Assembly: GCF_047948215.1 (NCBI RefSeq)
Contig: NC_134460.1
Coordinates: forward strand, 128,696,324 to 128,760,323
Source: Lycorma delicatula
Lineage: Eukaryota > Arthropoda > Insecta > Hemiptera > Fulgoridae
Direction of reading: 5' to 3'
Length of the DNA stretch: 64,000 nucleotides
In this document: one piece after another, positions 56,898 to 64,000 of the stretch
Layout of the letters: every line of letters starts with the position of its first letter
Numbering within the stretch: position 1 is the stretch's first letter
Position numbers and translations under genes: made by a program
Notes under the pieces: generated by a model
What the model was told of the DNA's origin: nothing
The model's database searches: none
Seen by the model: only the letters and a program-made list of their open reading frames with translations

Positions 56898-57128
56898 TGT
56901 AATGTAACTGTACAGGGAAATGTGTAGGCTTGGACAAACTCAGGGCGACTATTCCTGAGACGTGTGGTTAATTGAAAACCAACCACCAAAAAACACCAGT
57001 AACTACTATCTAGTATTTAATACAAATAAAAGTAACTACTGTAATTAGTATTTGAACCTGAGAACTCTCAACATCGAAATCAGCAGATTTAAACAACGAG
57101 TTTACCACTAGACCAACCCGTTGGGTTA
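56898..57128 (-). repeat. tRNA-derived SINE, family A, reversed
   Basis: Head at the right: minus strand AACCCAACGGGTTGGTCTAG (from 57125), TGGTAAACTCG, AAATCTGCTGATTTCGATGT, B-box-like GGTTCAAATAC (about 57047-57057), then the body GTGTTTTTTGGTGGTTGGTT and TTCAATTAACCACACG. The tail is short and degraded. A small repeat of AGTAACTACT lies inside (56999 and 57031). Confidence 0.85.
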
Positions 57129-59715
57129 GAAACGTTTTAATTATCTTAAAGATAACTATAAAAAGTCAATACTCGTATTTTTACTGAAAGTTATTTTTCT
57201 AAAGGGTAAATGATAATTGATGTATATAGATACGAGTATATTTAAAACTTTCATGTTCAATATCTACAATTAATCTCTCCAGACAATAAGCAGATTTCTT
57301 GAATATAATTTTTCCTGATCGAGGTAACAAATAACTAAAAATTTGTTCAATTTTATATTATTTTTTATTTATATTAAATTTGTTAAAATAAAACATTTGG
57401 ATGGCATCGCTTCATGGGACAACCGTGCTATTATTTCTTATAAGTTAAATGCAAATAATATTTATATACTTCTATTCGTTTTATCTACCTTTCCTAACAT
57501 TATAAATAATTATTTTTTATAACATACAAGATTTATAAATAATCTAATATTATTTTCGTGCGAAATATATATATATTTCTTTGAGACTGGTGTATTAGTG
57601 TTTCTGTAAAGAATCTTGTTTGATATTTTATGTTATAAGATTGAGAATGATCATGGAAATTATTACCAGAATCTTTGAAAAATGATTTTGTTACACGTAC
57701 CTCATTACTTTATTTTGTATACCCAAACTGGCTTGAAAATTTAATTGTATAATAAAAATCTATTATTTAGTGTTAATTTAAATTTACCTCCAACTATCCA
57801 GTAAAGTTAAAGGTTATTAATGTTTATAATTTTAAATTTTTATCGAAATGTGAACCTCTATATAAAGTTTATTTCATTTTATAATTTGAGAATTGTTGAA
57901 ATGTACTGATGATCTGTTTTTGTCTCATTAATATAAATGTTACATGGTTTTTTTTTCTTCATTTACTCTCTAACGTCGTTTTTTGGTGACATTTTTCAAT
58001 CACATTAAACTGGTTTAATGCCATACCTCTGATACATTAATGATTTATTAAATAGAATAACTTAATTTTTATTACCACTTTTTTTAAAGTTTTATTTACG
58101 ATTTGTAACAACCAATTTATATTTTTAATATACCTAAAATCTTATTATAATTAAAAAAAAATATCTTGTATACTATTTAGTATAGAAGTAAATTATTATT
58201 ACTATTATTACTTTAGTCTGATACTTAATGTAGAGCGTCTGTATAATATATACATATATATGATATAGGCGACCGTCGACATTTAACGACCTATCCAACG
58301 TAACGGAAATAAATGTAAGCCCTGTGGCCCTTTCAGTACAAACAGAAAATGTTGGATACTATAGTTACTTGGCCTTTTCGTTCGTTACATACTAGTAACT
58401 TGTGTTACCGACTGTGCTGAACCTCACATCAGTGCTACCGACTAAACAATTGCCGTTCATTTTGAGAGGGAGTATTAAGTTAACTTTGATAAATGGTTTC
58501 CAATAAATGGACATCGATTAGTGTTTATGTATGTATAAGCATAACTTCAAACAATAAGTTATGTTCACTAAATTGTTCTCGTTATTGATAATGGTCTTTG
58601 AAAATCAGTATTGGACTTCTCTGCTTTAGAGTAAAGAACAGCTTTTTTTTTTTTACATATTTTTATCTTCTTTTTTAAAAAATCAAGAAGATCGGTTTTT
58701 TGTTATTTTATTTTGAAAATTAAATAAATTTTCGTATAATATTTTCTTAAATTTTTATGCTAGAAATATAAAAAAAACATAAATTAAATGAAAAACTAAA
58801 GGAGGTATCCTTTTTTATTTTTATTTATACTAAAATATATTTTCTGTTTGTAAGAAAATTAAATTATTATAACTAAAATTTTATGAAATAATTAAAAAAA
58901 AACGAGTACCTTACACACACAAGCATTCAGTTTAAACTCACCCACCACTGTGACTCACAGCATAACCGCGTATGAAAAGTACACCAATACAAAGGCAACA
59001 TAATTTCAAATTAAGGTTACGTTGTCAACAGACAGACAATTTGAGGTTACTCAATTTAAGGTCAACAACAGTTGACCTTAAATTGACCTCACTACTATAG
59101 TATATCTGATTTTCAGTGAAACTTAACGAATAGTTTTGAAGATTTTCGAACCAAAAATTTTATATGTAAACCTATATATTACATTTTAGCTGAAAATTAT
59201 TTTTCACTTAAATTTTATATTTTAACTAAGCCTCATTTACCTTATCCTTATATCATTGGGCCGTGGAGGGGTTGCTTATTGTTCACTAGTTGAGCACATT
59301 GCAACGTACACATATGAAAAAAAATGTTTAAAGATTTTGTTCTAGATATTTTTGTAAGAGAATTAAGATAGTTGTGTTAATATTACTATAAATCTTTTAT
59401 TTTTATTTTCATTTTCTTAAAAAATCAATTAAAAGTATATATTTATATTAAACTTAATTTATTTAAGAAACAGAGGGATTTAAAGTAATCACTATAATAT
59501 TAACAGCGAAAAAATTTTATAATTATTTAGCAACTTCGTTGACTGACACATCTGAGATCGTAATTTACCGATTTAATAAATAATTCTTAAAATCTCTTAA
59601 TAAAAAACCATTTCGCATTTTAAAACGGATAATAATTTTTTTTAAATTTGAAAAATTACAGATTTAAACTTTAAACTAGATATGATAATTAACAAGGTAT
59701 GTTAATTTTTTAGGG
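57129..59715. other. AT-rich spacer, no gene seen
   Basis: Mostly AT-rich. 58260-58480 is GC-richer (ATAGGCGACCGTCGACATTT, then ACTAGTAACTTGTGTTACCG) with no open frame or repeat that I recognise. An inverted repeat at 59052-59085 is listed separately. Confidence 0.5.
59052..59085. repeat. 15-bp perfect inverted repeat
   Basis: Arms 59052-59066 and 59071-59085 with loop AACA. GAGGT (59043-59047) and ACCTC (59086-59090) extend it with a small bulge. Confidence 0.92.
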
Positions 59716-59723
59716 TGTAAAAA

Positions 59724-59793
59724 TGCCGGAATTTGAACCCAAGACCTCCGGATGAAAGATCGAGACGATACCACTTGCGCCATGGAGGCCGGC
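59724..59793 (-). repeat. tRNA-derived SINE, family C, head only
   Basis: Minus strand from 59793: GCCGGCCTCCATGGCGCAAG (A-box-like), TATCGTCTCGATCTTTCATC, CGGAGGTCTTGGGTTCAAAT (B box) and CCGGCATTT. It matches the copy at 9.1 kb over the head but lacks the body and tail. Confidence 0.82.
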
Positions 59794-61140
59794 TATTGTT
59801 CAAGTTGAACGGATTGAACGCACATAATAGGAAAAATATCTGAACAGAAAAATCCTAAGTATAAAATCGGTCTTATAATATTACGTCTTACGATATCTTT
59901 ATTTCATAGTAGTGTCAGTCTTTATCGGCTGGAGAGTCTATATCAATAATTATTGATCCAGATAAATCTTAACATTACATTAATTTTTATATAAAATAAC
60001 AATTTAACAACCTTCCTTTTTTACATATAGTGTGTGAGTATAAAGGTTGAAAAGTGAATATGATAATTTTGTTGTGGATATAGCGACAGTATACGTAATG
60101 AATTTTTGACTGAAACTTCTAACAACTATACTATAATTATTTTTGTTATTTTAGAAAATTTCTTCCTTATTATTAGTTTAACCCCGATTTAATAGAATTA
60201 TGGGAGTAGAACATAAGCTTAACAAGTGGGTTAAACTAATCTTTAAACTTAATTCTAAAACTTTGGTTCATTCTAAATTAAAAACACAACACCTATGGTA
60301 ATGGTAGACTAATTTAAACTATTTTATTTACGAAAATGAAATGATGTATCAATAAATATATAGTTTTTAACTGAAAGAATTTTTCGTATGATAGCCGACT
60401 TCATTTATCTGTTTATTTGATCCGCATAAGTTTAAATTGGCTGAAAGAGTTATTTTTAGACTATTAATTCCAAATACATACAAAATGATAGTAAATCTAA
60501 AAAGTAAAAAATAAAAAAAATTATATAATTAGTTAATAAAAAGTACCTTTTATGCTTGGTTATTCTATTTAAAGATTTAAAAAAAATTAAATTAATGTTT
60601 CCGTAACTATAAGCCCTATACATTAATATTTATGACAATATGTTAGAAAATAATTATTCCAATGAGAACTGTTCGTGGATTAAATTAAGAAATTACTTTT
60701 GTTAAAATAAAAAATTATTAGATATTAGCTTACACATTAATTAAGAGATTGCGATTTTTTTCTTAATTGTAAGTGAAAGTGGAAAAGCAAATCATTATAT
60801 GATTAAAATAATTTTTATAGTTATTATAATATTATTTTCAGTATGGGATAAAGCGTTAGTTTGTAATAGCAATTTTAATTTTTATGTTTACTGTATTTCT
60901 GTGTCTATATTTTGTGATAAATTTACAATCTTGAGAACTTCTTTTTACTGATTTACAATAAAGTTGTACGTTAAAAAGTTATTATGTGTTGAATTCTTTT
61001 TTTTATGTTATATTATTTAGTAAGCATTATTTAGTAAGTATTTGCACACAGAGTGCAACAATAAAGAATGTAATAATAAACAAACTGAATAACAGAAATA
61101 TTAAGAAAAAGTAATAATAAGAAACAAGATATAGGTGATT
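59794..61140. other. AT-rich spacer, no gene seen
   Basis: Featureless AT-rich DNA. Confidence 0.5.
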
Positions 61141-61143
61141 GTA

Positions 61144-62252
61144 TATTACTAGCATCCCGTCGCAGCTTCGCTCCCTCTATGCGGTTACGTTTTTCGTCTC
61201 TCAGGTCAGAGGATGTTTAGCTGGTCAAGACTCGCTTCGCTCACCTTTCCCGTCAAGCCAGTGGCTCCGCTCCGTGGACCTCCTGTGTTCATTAAATTCA
61301 TGGTTGTGAGAATAATAATGATAATTCAAAACTAAAAGCCTGTTAAATTTATAAAAAAACAATCAGTGTATGTAATTTCTTCAGAGCAGTTTGGTCAGTA
61401 CAAGACCTGAAACTTTGAACGATCTGCGGGTTTCAAAATAATCAGCCTCCATCTTAAAAATTGTAGTTTTAGCTGATTACCTGTCCGTGGTACGAGTAAA
61501 AATGTATTTTACCCGGTTTTTAGCATTACCCGATAATCAACATTGAGATGTTACCGTATTTCGTTTCTCATTTTTTTAAAAGTTTAACAGTTTTTTTATG
61601 TAATGTATTTTTGTCAAGTAACCGGAGGCAGGTGCAGACAGTCGCGTCGCACATACAGTAACAAAGGCAGTGTCTGTGTTGTTGAGCCGCCGCGCCATAC
61701 ACCAACGCACCCCTTAAAAAATCGAAATTAAAAAACCCGAAAATGGTTTTTAGATATTTAACTGTAGAGCATTTGCAAGCCTACATCTAGTGAATATCTC
61801 ATTTAGTACTGTCAGAAACGGGAAAAATGTGCAATGATTGTTCAAAATTATTTTACCTTTTTTCACACCTTTCAGGGTCAAATTTCAAAATATCTAGAAA
61901 CTGGTTTTAGATATTTACATGAAGATTACCCACACCAAAGGTCAAGTTAATATCTTCATTTGTTACTGAAATTAAAAGAAATTAAAAAATTTCCGGGTTC
62001 TAAAATCAAAAATACAAAAATAAATAAATAAATCAAAAATCAAAAAATCGTAAAAATACTAACTAAATCAAAAATCATAAATACTAATAAAAAACCATAA
62101 ATCAAAAATACATTTTAACCTTTTAAAACCTGAATTTCAAAAAAAAAAACTAGAAATCCGGTTTTTATATATTCACATGAAGATTACATACTTCAAAAAT
62201 CAAGTTACACCCAAAGTTACGGTGAAAGTGCAACTTTCATCGTAAGAACATG
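61144..62252 (+). repeat. Unclassified repeat-like block with internal direct repeats
   Basis: Begins abruptly with a GC-rich stretch containing several TTCGCT phrases (ACTAGCATCCCGTCGCAGCT, then CTCGCTTCGCTCACC), a style of element end common in insect repeats. A second GC-rich patch lies at 61620-61715. From 61860 on, a unit containing CTAGAAACTGGTTTTAGATA and TTCACATGAAGATTAC-like sequence occurs at about 61865-61950 and again at about 62135-62215, with a weaker third copy at 61740. No coding frame. The mariner at 62255 is inserted at its right end. Confidence 0.5.
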
Positions 62253-62254
62253 TA

Positions 62255-63564
62255 CGAGGTGTGATAAAAAAATACGGTGAATGAATTTTTATAGCGGCAA
62301 CTGCCGACGCTACATCCATATGCTGTAATTTGTCCAATAGCGTGATCAACTGAGACAGGCAGGGACAAGTTGTAACACGTTCGAGCTTGCCAGTCAGCTG
62401 CCAGAGCCGCTAGAATGAGGTTGTGTTTATCGTGTTTGTCGCGCAACATGGGTTTTGAACAACAGATTAACATTAAGTTTTGTTTTAAGTTGCAATAGAG
62501 TGCCAAAGAAGCTCACGAAATGTTAGAATCGGTGTACGGCGATAATGTGGTAACTTTGAAGACTGTGTACAAGTGGTATGACCGATTTAAAAACGGAAAT
62601 GAGTCTGTTGAAGACGAGCAGCGTGCGGGACGTCCAGTAACCTCAAAAACAGTTGAAAATGTGCAAAAAGTGGAAACAATGGTTCGTTCAAACAGGCGAA
62701 TGACTATTCGAGAGCTATCGGAAGACCTTAACATCTCGTACGGATCCGTTCAAAGCATTTTAACTAATGAATTGCAAATGGACGAGTGAGTGCAAAATTT
62801 GTTTCCAGACTTTTGAGTGATGAACAGAAGGAAAATCGTGTGTCAATTTGCATGGAGTTGAAGGGTCGTCTTCATGCAGATCCGGACTTCATGGCCAACA
62901 TTGTAACTGGAGATGAAATTTGGGTCTATGGCTATGACCCTGAGACCAAAATCCAGAGTTCCCATTGGAAAACCAGTTCATCTCCTCGCCCTAAAAAGGC
63001 ACGTCAGTCAAAATCCAACATCAAGGTCATGCTCGTTCTTTTTTTCGATAGTGAGGGCATAGTGCGATCAGAGTTCGTTCCAAGGGGAACAACTGTAAAC
63101 TCTGAATTTTATAAGGGTGTACTGCAACGTTTGCGAAACGATGTACGCAGAAAGCGACCAGAAAAATGGACCAATGGCTTCCTTCTTCACCACGACAATG
63201 CGCCGTGTCACACCTCGCTTCTCATTCGCGGGTTTTTGGCCGAAAAAAGTGTTCCTGTCTGTCCACATCCGCCATACTCACCGGATTTAGCGCCATGCGA
63301 CTTTTGGCTCCTCCCAAAAATTAAAACTGTGCTTAAAGGAAAACGTTTTGTCACCATTGCTGACATTGAGAGGGCCACGACCAAGCAGCTGAAAGCCTTT
63401 CCGAAAGACGTCTTCCAGAAATGCCTCCAGTCATGGAGTCAACGTTGGGATAAGTGCATTGCTAGCCAAGGACAGTACTTTGAAGGAGATTAAATCGAAT
63501 TATATGTAACCTTATTACTTTTTTTAATAAAAAATTATTCACCGTATTTTTTGATCACATCTCG
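62255..63564 (+). mobile_element. Mariner transposon, full length (1,310 bp)
   Basis: Flanked by TA at 62253-62254 and 63565-63566. The left end CGAGGTGTGATAAAAAAATA and the reverse complement of the right end CGAGATGTGATCAAAAAATA match at 26 of the first 28 positions. Its length is normal for a mariner. The single gene fills most of it on the plus strand. The good TIRs and a gene with only two visible lesions make it much younger than the mariner at 42.7 kb. Confidence 0.96.
62448..63493 (+). pseudogene. Mariner transposase (D,D34D), one stop and one frameshift
   Basis: The transposase cuts the element out and inserts it at TA sites. The start ATG is 62448-62450 (MGFEQQINIKFCFKLQ). TAG at 62496-62498 interrupts codon 17. 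The N-terminal part has the helix-turn-helix region (VYKWYDRFKNGNESVEDE, IRELSEDLNISYGSVQSIL). A loss of one base near 62778-62784 shifts the frame and ends the first part at 62787-62789. The catalytic part continues in the next frame to 63493. Catalytic aspartates: D in VTGDEIW (62912-62914), D in LLHHDNAPCH (63194-63196) and D in LAPCDFWLLP (63299-63301), with 34 residues between the last two. Y-S-P-D-L-A-P and W-V-Y-G-Y are family signatures. The lesions prevent a full protein; all three catalytic residues are intact. Confidence 0.96.
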
Positions 63565-63584
63565 TATACAAATGTTCAATTTAT

Positions 63585-63918
63585 TTTACCCGCCCGGTTA
63601 GTCTAGCGGTTAAACTCCCGATCACAAAATCAGCTGATTTTAAAGTCGAGAGTTCTAAGTTTCGAGCCCTTGGCAGCTGCTTTTATATGGATTTGATGCT
63701 AGACTGTGGATATCGGTGTTCCTTAGAAGTTGGATTTCAATTAATCACACGTCTCAAGAGTGGTCGGCCTGTTCAACACTACAAATTTACCGGTACATTT
63801 ACTCTTACAAGCCAGACTGCGCACAGACACCTTGGCATCTGTACAGAGAAGTGTTTATATCATGTCACTGTGCTGTTACTCTGTAACCTGGTATACATAA
63901 ATAAATAAATAACTAAAT
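63585..63918 (+). repeat. tRNA-derived SINE, family A, tail subtype 2
   Basis: Head ACCCGCCCGGTTAGTCTAGC (A box), AATCAGCTGATTTTAAAGTC, B-box-like GTTTCGAGCCC (about 63659), body GACTGTGGATATCGGTGTTC, GGATTTCAATTAATCACACG, then ACTACAAATTTACCGGTACA and a different 3' region ending in an ATAA-repeat tail (63896-63912). It starts 20 bp after the mariner end, so the mariner may have inserted next to it. The open frame at 63687-63908 is not a gene. Confidence 0.88.
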
Positions 63919-64000
63919 TTATCTTCAGTAGTGTTTGTGAGCGTTGATTATGAATTACTCACGACTGAAAATTTGTTTTAAATTAAAAACTTGTTTTTTA
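63919..64000. other. AT-rich end of window
   Basis: Nothing recognisable. Confidence 0.5.

Noticed and set aside
63687..63908. 73-codon plus-strand frame
   Set aside because: It lies entirely within a SINE copy.
1..64000. A new defence, metabolic or gene-cluster system
   Set aside because: No set of intact, co-oriented genes exists in the window; all coding sequence recognised belongs to broken mobile elements.

Overview
The window looks like AT-rich, intergenic or intronic nuclear DNA from an insect, possibly a hemipteran. That is inferred only from the repeat types present: mariner, R1-clade and Jockey-clade LINEs, tRNA-derived SINEs, (TA)n microsatellites and very low GC. I found no intact host protein-coding gene, no functional tRNA or rRNA gene, no CRISPR array and no sign of bacterial sequence. 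Almost every stretch that stands out is a dead or non-autonomous mobile element, and most open frames are chance AT-rich frames or shadows of those relics.

Layout. 0.37-0.79 kb: Jockey-clade LINE RT C-terminus (minus). 5.0-7.9 kb: two SINE copies, then three pieces of a MITE-like family called family B here. 8.9-9.1 kb: a second SINE family (SINE-C). 14.9-18.3 kb: two more family B pieces, plus a hAT-like transposon end at 17.2 kb. 19.5 kb: 3' end of a LINE. 20.87-23.5 kb: an R1-clade LINE inserted with an 11-bp target-site duplication into the RT gene of a different LINE. 27.45-27.8 kb: a CpG-richer stretch with a full CRE palindrome, the best host-promoter candidate. 28.8-31.15 kb: 5' half of an R1-type LINE (gag, zinc knuckle, start of the endonuclease). 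31.4-32.06 kb: the most complete family B copy. 38.8-39.9 kb: a second R1-type gag relic with two zinc knuckles, followed by a cluster of strong hairpins. 40.55-41.19 kb: a SINE split by a 322-bp LINE 3' end. 42.74-43.77 kb: an old mariner with TIRs and TA duplication. 45.45-45.58 kb: three tightly packed inverted repeats. 51.85-52.4 kb: another SINE split by a LINE 3' end. 55.3-56.8 kb: LINE RT remnants, including a Jockey C-terminus invaded by a SINE with a perfect 15-bp duplication. 62.25-63.56 kb: a nearly complete 1,310-bp mariner with a D,D34D transposase broken by one stop and one frameshift. 63.6-63.9 kb: a SINE.

The elements record a relative insertion history. LINEs invaded SINEs twice (40.7 and 51.9 kb), a SINE invaded a Jockey copy (56 kb), and one LINE invaded another (21-23 kb). 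Two SINE families with different tRNA-like heads share a similar 3' domain, as expected if they borrow the same LINE machinery. The most unusual item is family B, which combines inverted terminal repeats typical of a DNA transposon with an internal Pol III B-box-like motif. I do not see a new defence or metabolic system here.
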